Source: JAATGA01 sp047605605
GTDB lineage: Bacteria > Pseudomonadota > Alphaproteobacteria > Rhodobacterales > Rhodobacteraceae
Assembly: GCA_047605605.1 (NCBI GenBank)
Contig: JASGFG010000038.1
Coordinates: forward strand, 1 to 34,261
Direction: 5' to 3'
Length of the DNA stretch: 34,261 nt
Shown: piece after piece, positions 1 to 6,299 of the stretch
Numbering within the stretch: position 1 is the first letter of the stretch
How the letters are laid out: every line of letters begins with the position of its first letter
The notes under the pieces: model-generated
What the model saw: the letters and a program-made list of their open reading frames with translations, nothing else
The model's database searches: none
Told to the model about the DNA's origin: nothing
Program-made: the position numbers and the translations under genes

Positions 1-344
1 TCGCTTCGGACTGGCTGATCGGCAGCGACGACCCGCCCTCGCCCGCCATGGCCGCCTATATCGCGGCCGAGGGGCTGGACTTCGGCATGGCCAGCCCCGC
101 CCGCTATCGCGCCGCGATGGAAGGCGCAGGCTTCACCGAGATCGCCACCACCTCGCGCAACCGCTGGTATCGGGAACAGGCGCGGCAGGAACTCGCCCGG
201 CTGCAAGGGCCGATGGGCGCGGCAGCGGCCGAACGGGTCGGGCGGGATTTCGTCGCCCACAACATCGAGATCTGGGAGCGCATGATCCCGGTGCTGGATT
301 CGGGCGAACACTGCCCCACCCATCTTTTCGCCCGCAAGCCCTGA
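1..344 (+). CDS. SAM-dependent methyltransferase, C-terminal part (phosphoethanolamine-methyltransferase-like)
   Basis: The reading frame is open from base 3 to the stop at 342-344, so the gene begins left of the window and only about 113 C-terminal residues are visible. The motif DWLIGSDD...PSP, followed by EGLDFGMASPARYRAAMEGAGF, resembles the distal half of class I methyltransferases of the phosphoethanolamine/sarcosine N-methyltransferase type, which follow the Rossmann core with this kind of helix pair and a closing strand. The SAM-binding motifs themselves are outside the window, so substrate cannot be assigned; a role in phospholipid head-group or betaine methylation is inference. The ATG at 48 is internal, not a true start. 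It is followed by a paired copy of the intergenic hairpin element (367-441). Confidence 0.6.
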   Translation, partial: ASDWLIGSDDPPSPAMAAYIAAEGLDFGMASPARYRAAMEGAGFTEIATTSRNRWYREQARQELARLQGPMGAAAAERVGRDFVAHNIEIWERMIPVLDSGEHCPTHLFARKP

Positions 345-366
345 TCGCCCGCCGCCCCCGGATTTT

Positions 367-441
367 CCCTTTTCCAAATACTCCCCGCGGAGCGTCCGCC
401 ATCCCCCGCAGTGGCCTCCGGCGGGAGTATTTGAAAAAGGG
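367..441. repeat. Head-to-head pair of the dispersed intergenic element (large stem-loop)
   Basis: Bases 367-386 and 422-441 are inverted copies of each other with 18 of 20 positions pairing, separated by about 35 bases. Each arm is one copy of the element seen elsewhere in the window (core AGTATTTG followed by AAAGGGAAAG). The pair sits between the methyltransferase stop and the arginase start and could act as a bidirectional terminator, although the arms lack a T run after a compact stem. Confidence 0.65.
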
Positions 442-509
442 AAAGAGCAGGCTTGCGCAACCCCGGATCGCCGGGACAATCATGGGCGGCAGCCACGAAA
501 GGATCGCCC

Positions 510-1436
510 ATGACCCGCACTATCCTGATCGGCGCCCCGGTCGACAGCGGCCAGCGCCGCCCCGGCTGCCTGATGGGCCCGGCCGCCTATCGCGTGGCGG
601 GGATCGCGCGCGCCATTGCCGATCTGGGGCATGAGGTGACGGACTGGGGCGATGCCGCCCTGCCCGCCCTGCGCGCGCCGACCTGCCCCAATCCTGCGGT
701 GGATCAGCTGCCTGAAACCGTCGGCTGGACCGAGGTGCTGGCGGCCCGCGTGGCCGGGGCGCTGGCGACCGGCGCCCTGCCGGTGGTGATGGGGGGCGAC
801 CATTCGCTGGCTCTCGGCACGGTCGCCGGGGCGGCGGCCCATGCGGGCGCGGCGGGCCGGCCGCTGTTCCTGCTGTGGCTGGATGCGCATTCCGATTTCC
901 ACACGCCGCTGACCACGCAAAGCGGCAACCTGCACGGCACGCCCGTCGCCTATATCGCCGGGCGCGACGGGTTCGACGCATTCCCGCCCTTTCCCGCCCC
1001 TCTGCCCGCCGACCGCATCTGCCTGTTCGGCATCCGCTCGGTCGATCCGGCAGAACATGCAGCACTTCTGACCCATGACATCGCCATAAACGACATGCGC
1101 GTTCTGGACGAGATGGGGATCGTCGCCCCCCTGCGCGCTTTCCTCGACCGGGTGCAGGCGGCGGGCGGGATGCTGCACGTCAGCCTGGATGTCGATTTCC
1201 TAGACCCTTCCATCGCGCCCGCCGTCGGCACCACCGTTCCCGGCGGCACTACCTTTCGCGAGGCGCATCTGGTGATGGAGTTGCTGCACGAAAGCGGCCT
1301 CGTCACCTCGCTGGATCTGGTGGAGCTGAACCCCTTCCTCGACGAACGCGGGCGCACGGCGCGGCTGATGGTCGATCTGGTGGCCAGCCTGATGGGTCGC
1401 AAGGTGTTCGACCGGCCGACCCGCAGCTTCGGCTAG
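510..1436 (+). CDS. rocF: Arginase (ureohydrolase family)
   Basis: The 308-residue product hydrolyses L-arginine to ornithine and urea. It has the full ureohydrolase manganese-site set: GGDHS (His98), DAHSD (Asp125, His127, Asp129) and DVD (Asp227, Asp229). The stretch SGNLHGTPVA is typical of arginases rather than agmatinases, and the length matches the family's roughly 300 residues. The start at 510 is preferred to upstream ATGs in the same frame because MTRTILIGAP is the conserved N-terminal strand and an AAAGGA ribosome site lies just before it. The gene ends eight bases from the convergent coaD stop. No urease or ornithine cyclodeaminase is next to it, so its pathway partners are elsewhere. 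Agmatinase-like or formiminoglutamase-like activity is the main alternative. Confidence 0.88.
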   Translation: MTRTILIGAPVDSGQRRPGCLMGPAAYRVAGIARAIADLGHEVTDWGDAALPALRAPTCPNPAVDQLPETVGWTEVLAARVAGALATGALPVVMGGDHSLALGTVAGAAAHAGAAGRPLFLLWLDAHSDFHTPLTTQSGNLHGTPVAYIAGRDGFDAFPPFPAPLPADRICLFGIRSVDPAEHAALLTHDIAINDMRVLDEMGIVAPLRAFLDRVQAAGGMLHVSLDVDFLDPSIAPAVGTTVPGGTTFREAHLVMELLHESGLVTSLDLVELNPFLDERGRTARLMVDLVASLMGRKVFDRPTRSFG

Positions 1437-1449
1437 GGTCCGGCCTAGC
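1432..1449. terminator. Short inverted repeat spanning the rocF and coaD stop codons
   Basis: GCTAGG at 1432-1437 pairs with CCTAGC at 1444-1449 across a six-base loop. Each arm contains the TAG stop codon of one of the two convergent genes. The stem is short and has no T run, so termination function is tentative. Confidence 0.3.
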
Positions 1450-1939
1450 GTCCGAACCGGGCCTTCAGCGCCTGATCCACGGCGGGGGTCACGAATTTCG
1501 ACACATCGCCCCCCAGCCGGGCGATTTCCTTCACCAGCTTCGACGCGATGGCCTGCCGCCGCGCATCCGCCATCAGGAACACGGTCTCGACGCTGGAATC
1601 AAGCGCGCGGTTCATGCCGACCATCTGGAATTCATACTCAAAATCGGCCACCGCGCGCAGACCGCGCACGATGACCTGCGCCCCCACGTCGCGCGCGCAG
1701 TCGATCAGCAGGTTCTCGAACGGATGCACCACGATCTCGCAGCCCGATTTGGCCGAGATCGCCCCGCATTCCGCCTGCACCATCTCCACCCGTTCGTCCA
1801 GGTTGAACAACGGCCCCTTGTCGCGGTTGATCGCCACCCCGATCACCAGCCGGTCAACCAATGCGCAGGCACGTTCAATGATGTCGACGTGACCCAGGGT
1901 GATCGGGTCGAACGTCCCCGGATAAAGACCGATGCGCAT
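1445..1939 (-). CDS. coaD: Phosphopantetheine adenylyltransferase
   Basis: The 164-residue enzyme transfers AMP from ATP to 4'-phosphopantetheine, the penultimate step of coenzyme A synthesis. The nucleotidyltransferase signature is near the N-terminus (YPGTFDPITLGH, with Thr9 and His17 of the T/HxGH motif), and the distal VRGLRAVADFEYE and ISSTxxR-equivalent region (MADARRQAIASKLVKEIA) follow the family pattern. The ATG at 1939 is chosen over an in-frame start ten codons upstream because MRIGLYPG is the universal N-terminus and an AGGGGG ribosome site precedes it. Length matches the usual 155-170 residues. It is monocistronic as far as can be seen. Confidence 0.95.
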   Translation of the reverse strand: MRIGLYPGTFDPITLGHVDIIERACALVDRLVIGVAINRDKGPLFNLDERVEMVQAECGAISAKSGCEIVVHPFENLLIDCARDVGAQVIVRGLRAVADFEYEFQMVGMNRALDSSVETVFLMADARRQAIASKLVKEIARLGGDVSKFVTPAVDQALKARFGR

Positions 1940-2048
1940 GGATTCCCCCCCTGAACGCCCCGCCGCCACGCAACATTATTGCGCGCGCCTTGGCAAGAGG
2001 CGAAAGCGCCGCGGCGCAGCAATTCCCGCACCACGCAGCGGCAGGCGC

Positions 2049-2483
2049 TCAGAACCCCTTGATCATCCCCTCCAGCGCCTCCTTCTCGGTGGCAAGCTCG
2101 GCCAGCCGGGCCTTCACCACGTCGCCGATGGAGATCAGGCCCACCATCTCGCCCTCCTCGATCACCGGCATGTGGCGGAACCGGCCTTCGGTCATCTTTG
2201 TCAGCACGTCATGCGTGCTGTCGCCGCGCCTGCACGACACCAGCCGCGCCGTCATGATCGCCTCGACCCGGTCGGCCAGGCAGGACGGGCCGCGCCGGCC
2301 CAGTTCGCGCACGATGTCGCGTTCGGACACGATGCCCTCGGCCACCTTGCCCTCGCGCGAGACGATCACCGCGCCGATCCGGCGGGCCGACAGCAGTTCG
2401 GCCACCTGCGCGACAGAGGTGCCGGGAAGAACCGTAACCACCCCGTCATCGGCCTTGGATTTCAGAATCTGTTGAACCAGCAT
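2049..2483 (-). CDS. CBS-domain pair protein
   Basis: This 144-residue cytosolic protein consists of two CBS motifs and nothing else, roughly residues 8-66 and 76-136. Such stand-alone pairs bind adenine nucleotides or related ligands and regulate partner proteins. The sequences IGAVIVSREGKVAEGIVSERDIVREL and RHMPVIEEGEMVGLISIGDVVK carry the characteristic strand-turn-helix ending in the S/T-x-x-D ligand motif. A strong GGAGGAGG ribosome site precedes the ATG at 2483. It is commonly annotated as a CBS domain protein or 'inosine-5-monophosphate dehydrogenase-related', but there is no catalytic domain. Its partner is not evident from the neighbours (coaD, a LysR regulator). Confidence 0.9.
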   Translation of the reverse strand: MLVQQILKSKADDGVVTVLPGTSVAQVAELLSARRIGAVIVSREGKVAEGIVSERDIVRELGRRGPSCLADRVEAIMTARLVSCRRGDSTHDVLTKMTEGRFRHMPVIEEGEMVGLISIGDVVKARLAELATEKEALEGMIKGF

Positions 2484-2532
2484 GATTTACCTCCTCCTCC
2501 GAAGGAAATGGTCCGCCCGGCGCGGGTTTCCG

Positions 2533-3420
2533 TCAAGTCATACTTTCGAGCCGCGCCAGTTCCCGTCGCACCCCGGTGACCAGCAGTTCCGCAAACCGCG
2601 CCAGCCGGGCCACACGCCCGTCGTCGGCATGGCGCACCAGCCAGAAGCTGCGCGTCAGGCTGACCTGATCGGCCAGAACCTTCACCAGCCCCGGCGCGGC
2701 GGGCAGGCTGAAATCATGCACGATCCCCACGCCCCCCCCCGTGCGCAGCCAGTTCAGCTGCACCGAGACCGAGTTCGAGGCCAGCGCCACCGCCCCTGCC
2801 CCCACCTCGGCCAGATAGTCTAGTTCCTTGTCAAAGATCATGTCGGGGATATAGCCGACCAGCCGGTGCCGCCGCAGATCTTCCAGACTGGCCACCCCGC
2901 CGATCCGGTCCAGATAGTCGCGGCTGGCGGCCAGATGCAGGCGGTAATCGGTCAGCTTCTGCACGACCAGCCGCCCCGCGGTGGGACGGCTGACACCGAT
3001 CGCCATGTCCGCCTCGCGCCGCGACAGGTTGAACACGCGGGGCAGCGCCACGATCTGCGCCTCCAGACCCGGATTGTCGTCACAGATCGCGGCCAGAACC
3101 TGCGGCAGCAGATAGTTCGCGCAACCATCCGGCGCCCCCACGCGGATCTGCCCCGTCAACCCCGACCCGCCGGTCAGCGCCTCGGCCGCGCCCTGCATCG
3201 CGCCCTCGGCCCGTTCCGCATGGGGCAAAAGCCGCGCGCCCTCCTCGGTCAGGGCATAGCCCTGCGGACCGCGCGCGAACAGCCGCGCCCCCATCGCCTC
3301 CTCCAGCCGCGCCACGCGCCGCCCGACCGTCGCCGGGTCCACCCGCAGCGCCTTGCCCGCCGCCGACAGGCTGTCCCCCCGCGCCACCGCCAGGAACACC
3401 CGCAGATCGTCCCAGTCCAT
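2533..3420 (-). CDS. LysR-family transcriptional regulator
   Basis: The 295-residue protein starts directly with the winged helix-turn-helix of LysR regulators (residues about 1-60: WDDLRVFLAVARGDSLSAAG, then VGRRVARLEEAMGARLF), followed by a periplasmic-binding-protein-like effector domain from about residue 90. It is divergent from mmsA with 183 bases between the starts, the standard LysR arrangement, so regulation of mmsA and of itself is a reasonable inference. The conserved tail of an intergenic element ends just before the start codon and the purine-rich AAGGGGGGAGGGG stretch provides the ribosome site. The effector is unknown; valine or branched-chain catabolites would fit the neighbour. 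Confidence 0.9.
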   Translation of the reverse strand: MDWDDLRVFLAVARGDSLSAAGKALRVDPATVGRRVARLEEAMGARLFARGPQGYALTEEGARLLPHAERAEGAMQGAAEALTGGSGLTGQIRVGAPDGCANYLLPQVLAAICDDNPGLEAQIVALPRVFNLSRREADMAIGVSRPTAGRLVVQKLTDYRLHLAASRDYLDRIGGVASLEDLRRHRLVGYIPDMIFDKELDYLAEVGAGAVALASNSVSVQLNWLRTGGGVGIVHDFSLPAAPGLVKVLADQVSLTRSFWLVRHADDGRVARLARFAELLVTGVRRELARLESMT

Positions 3421-3430
3421 CCCCTCCCCC

Positions 3431-3487
3431 CTTCATCTTGGCCCAAATACCCTCGGGTGGGTCCGGGAGGGCAGACAGCCCTCCCGG
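3431..3487 (-). repeat. Intergenic element copy with perfect 10-bp hairpin between LysR gene and mmsA
   Basis: Read on the minus strand, a perfect 10-bp GC-rich stem (3463-3472 with 3478-3487, five-base loop) is followed by the conserved tail GTATTTGGGCCAAGATGAAG. It lies in a divergent promoter region where no transcript ends, so here the hairpin would form in the leader of the LysR gene or hinder read-through from mmsA. Confidence 0.7.
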
Positions 3488-3603
3488 CGGCCGGCCAAGG
3501 GCGCGCCCCTTGCATTTCTGCAAAACGACTTTGAAACCTTGCCGCTTTTCCCGGCATTTCCGCAAGCCTATAGCTGACCCATATCATCTTAGGGAGAGAA
3601 CCG

Positions 3604-5103
3604 ATGAAAGAGATCGGCCACTGGATCAATGGCAAGCTGGTTCCCGGCACCTCGGGCCGCTTCACCGAGGTTTTCAACCCCGCCACGGGCGAGGTTCAGG
3701 CGCGGGTCGCCCTCGCCACCCCGGCGGAACTGGATGCGGCCGTGACCGCCGCCGCGCAGGCGCAAAAGGGCTGGGCCGCCACCAACCCGCAGCGCCGCGC
3801 GCGGGTGATGATGGCCTTCGGCGCGCTGATCAACGCCAATATGGACAAGCTGGCCGAACTGGTCAGCCTCGAACATGGCAAGACCCTGCCCGATGCGCGC
3901 GGCGACGTGCAGCGCGGGCTTGAGGTGATCGAGGTCTGCATGGGCGCGCCCGCGATGCTCAAAGGCGAATATACCGACAGCGCGGGCCCCGGCATCGACC
4001 TTTATGCCATGCGCCAGCCGCTTGGCGTGGTGGCGGCGATCACGCCCTTCAACTTCCCGGCGATGATTCCGCTGTGGAAGATGGGGCCGGCCCTGTCCTG
4101 CGGCAACGCGGTGATCCTGAAGCCGTCCGAGCGCGTGCCCTCCACCTCGCTGATGCTGGCGCAGCTGGCGCAAGAAGCGGGGCTGCCCGACGGCGTGTTG
4201 CAGGTGGTCAACGGCGACAAGGAAATCGTCGACGCCATCCTGGACCATCCGGTGATCGAGGGCGTGGGCTTCGTCGGCTCCACCCCCATCGCGCAATACA
4301 TCTATGGCCGCGCGGCGACCAACGGCAAGCGCGCCCAGTGCTTCGGTGGCGCCAAGAACCACATGATCATCATGCCCGACGCCGATCTGGACAAGGCAGC
4401 GGATGCGCTGATCGGGGCCGGCTTCGGCGCGGCGGGCGAACGCTGCATGGCAATCTCGGTCGCGGTGCCGGTGGGCGACAAGACCGCCGACGCGCTGATC
4501 GAACGGCTGGTGCCGCGGATCGAAAAGCTGAAGGTCGGTCCCTATACCGCCGGCGATGACGTGGACTTCGGCCCGGTCATCACCCGCGCCTCGCAGGAAC
4601 GGATCAACGGCCTGATCTCCTCGGGCGTGGAACAGGGCGCGAAACTGGTGGTCGACGGCCGCAACTTCCGCCTGCAAGGCTATGAGAAGGGCTTTTTCGT
4701 CGGCCCGTCGCTGTTCGACCACGCCACCCGCGACATGGACATCTACAAGCAGGAAATCTTTGGCCCGGTGCTGACCCAGGTGCGCGCCCAGACCTATGAA
4801 GACGCGCTCAGCCTGGTGATGGACAACGAATACGGCAACGGCACGGCGATCTTCACCGCCGATGGCGATACCGCGCGCGACTTTGCCAGCCGGGTGAACG
4901 TCGGCATGGTCGGGATCAACTTCCCGATCCCGGTGCCGCTGTCCTATTACACCTTTGGCGGCTGGAAGAAGTCGGCCTTCGGCGACCTGAACCAGTATGG
5001 GCCGGATGCCTTCCGCTTCTACACCAAGACCAAGACCGTGACCGCGCGCTGGTTCTCGGGCATCAAGGAAGGCGCCAGCCTGAACTTCAAGGCGCTGGAC
5101 TGA
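3604..5103 (+). CDS. mmsA: CoA-acylating methylmalonate-semialdehyde dehydrogenase
   Basis: The 499-residue enzyme oxidises methylmalonate semialdehyde to propionyl-CoA (and malonate semialdehyde to acetyl-CoA) with NAD and CoA, in valine, thymine and inositol catabolism. Aldehyde dehydrogenase landmarks are present: Asn150 in PFNFPAMIPLW, the nucleotide-binding VGFVGSTPIA and the catalytic Cys281 in GERCMA. The sequence FGGAKNHMIIMPDADLD is characteristic of the CoA-acylating subgroup, and the usual glutamate general base of other aldehyde dehydrogenases is absent there. An AGGGAGA ribosome site precedes the ATG. It lies alone, without mmsB or acyl-CoA dehydrogenase genes beside it, and is divergent from a LysR regulator that may control it. 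Confidence 0.95.
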   Translation: MKEIGHWINGKLVPGTSGRFTEVFNPATGEVQARVALATPAELDAAVTAAAQAQKGWAATNPQRRARVMMAFGALINANMDKLAELVSLEHGKTLPDARGDVQRGLEVIEVCMGAPAMLKGEYTDSAGPGIDLYAMRQPLGVVAAITPFNFPAMIPLWKMGPALSCGNAVILKPSERVPSTSLMLAQLAQEAGLPDGVLQVVNGDKEIVDAILDHPVIEGVGFVGSTPIAQYIYGRAATNGKRAQCFGGAKNHMIIMPDADLDKAADALIGAGFGAAGERCMAISVAVPVGDKTADALIERLVPRIEKLKVGPYTAGDDVDFGPVITRASQERINGLISSGVEQGAKLVVDGRNFRLQGYEKGFFVGPSLFDHATRDMDIYKQEIFGPVLTQVRAQTYEDALSLVMDNEYGNGTAIFTADGDTARDFASRVNVGMVGINFPIPVPLSYYTFGGWKKSAFGDLNQYGPDAFRFYTKTKTVTARWFSGIKEGASLNFKALD

Positions 5104-5126
5104 CGGGCCGCCGCCGCCCGAAATCC

Positions 5127-5155
5127 GCCGGAAGGGGGCAGCGCCGCCTTCCGGC
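5127..5155 (+). terminator. Hairpin just after mmsA
   Basis: GCCGGAAGG at 5127-5135 pairs perfectly with CCTTCCGGC at 5147-5155 about 25 bases after the mmsA stop. There is no T run, so it may stabilise the 3' end or assist the stronger palindrome at 5234-5262. Confidence 0.35.
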
Positions 5156-5233
5156 CCTCGGGAATGGTGTCGGGTCCGGGAAAAGGTCCGGTCACGACAC
5201 CCGGTCGACCTGCGGCATTCTGCACCGAAAATG

Positions 5234-5262
5234 AAAAGGGGGGCCGGACCGGCCCCCCTTTT
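5234..5262. terminator. Bidirectional intrinsic terminator between mmsA and the VPLPA-CTERM gene
   Basis: A perfect 14-bp inverted repeat centred on 5248 has four A residues on its left edge and four T residues on its right edge, with a pure G/C core. It therefore reads as a stem followed by a T run on both strands, serving rightward mmsA and the leftward gene that stops at 5282. Confidence 0.8.
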
Positions 5263-5281
5263 GCAGTTTCTGCGGTGCCCT

Positions 5282-5926
5282 TCAGGCAGCCTTGCGCTTG
5301 CGGCGCAGGGTTGCCATGGCGCCCAGACCGCCGGCCAGCAGCAGGCCCGCCGCCGGAACCGGAACGGCCGAGGGGCCCGTGGAAATTTCGATCTTGCCGA
5401 CGCGGAAGGCCGAGGCATTGCCGTCGACCGCGATCTTCAGGACCGAACCGACGACCGGCGGGCTGAAGACATAGGGGTTGTCGTTCGAGGTGGCGCCAGG
5501 CAGCGCGCTCCACGTCCAGTCGGTGCCGCCGACATAGAGCGTGTAGGGATCGTTGCTGTCCATGTTGTTGAAATAGATGCTGGCGATCTCGACCGCTTCG
5601 CTGAAGATGAAGATCAGATATTCGTCGATCTGCCCGTCCAGCTCGGCGCTGTCCAGAATGCCGCCATAGACGCCAAGGCCATCGGCGTTCTGCGACACAT
5701 GCTCGGGCGCATAGCAGCCGCCGCCCAGCAGGCAGCCAATGCTGCCAAAGTTATCCTTGCGCGCGCCGTAAACGGTCACGCCGACCCCGCCTGCCGAAAA
5801 GCTGGCGCCGGTGTCGATGTCATAGATCGTGGTCGCGCCGCCGAAATCGAAGGTCGCCGCGTCAGATGCCCCCGCCGCCAGTGCAACCGCGGCAACCGCG
5901 CCCAGAAATGCTGTCTTGATACCCAT
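5282..5926 (-). CDS. Secreted protein with VPLPA-CTERM sorting signal
   Basis: This 214-residue protein has an N-terminal signal peptide (cleavage likely after the Ala run at residues 20-24) and a C-terminal sorting tail at about 187-214: the motif VPVPA, a hydrophobic glycine-rich segment, then RRKRK. That is the VPLPA-CTERM variant of PEP-CTERM signals, known from Rhodobacterales and processed by an exosortase; no exosortase gene is in this window. The mature region is acidic and beta-rich, with two cysteines (65 and 71) that could form a disulphide, and segments such as IASIYFNNMDSNDPYTLYVGG suggestive of a jelly-roll-like fold. No function can be assigned. Surface or exopolysaccharide-associated localisation is inferred from the signal class. 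Confidence 0.85.
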   Translation of the reverse strand: MGIKTAFLGAVAAVALAAGASDAATFDFGGATTIYDIDTGASFSAGGVGVTVYGARKDNFGSIGCLLGGGCYAPEHVSQNADGLGVYGGILDSAELDGQIDEYLIFIFSEAVEIASIYFNNMDSNDPYTLYVGGTDWTWSALPGATSNDNPYVFSPPVVGSVLKIAVDGNASAFRVGKIEISTGPSAVPVPAAGLLLAGGLGAMATLRRKRKAA

Positions 5927-6299
5927 CTTCTCGCCCTAGGTTTCTTTTTCACCTGTTACCCGCGTCCCGGCTGTCATCGGTTTGGGGCAAGACGGGCGAC
6001 GTGGCCCGTGGCCGACCCGCGGCCCTGATCCCGAAAGCGATTTCCAGTGGACAGGCGAAATTGATCACGCCTTCGTCACCGCGCAAACAAGATTTTGCCG
6101 CATTTCACCAAATACACGCAGAGGGAGAATCTTCGTTCCCCGGGCGGAAACCTTCGCTGTGGAAAGCCCGGACTGATCCCGAAATGGAAACCCCTACGGT
6201 AACCCGGCGGAAATGCCGCCATGCAGAAAAGCGGCTTTCCAAGATTATGGAATCACTCGGGAAATGCGGGAGTCAGGCGCAAGGCCCCACCGCCCGCCC
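5927..6299. other. Intergenic region upstream of the VPLPA-CTERM gene
   Basis: These 373 bases lie between the start of the VPLPA-CTERM gene and the stop of uvrA, both leftward. I see no convincing gene: the open frames here have atypical composition and no ribosome site. The region should hold the promoter of the VPLPA-CTERM gene and the uvrA transcript end. A small stem (GGCGG 6206-6210 with CCGCC 6216-6220) is the only clear symmetry. Base composition is lower in GC than the flanking genes. Confidence 0.5.

Noticed and set aside
3589..5418. A 609-codon open frame antisense to mmsA
   Set aside because: Shadow of mmsA codons; runs across the terminator at 5234-5262.
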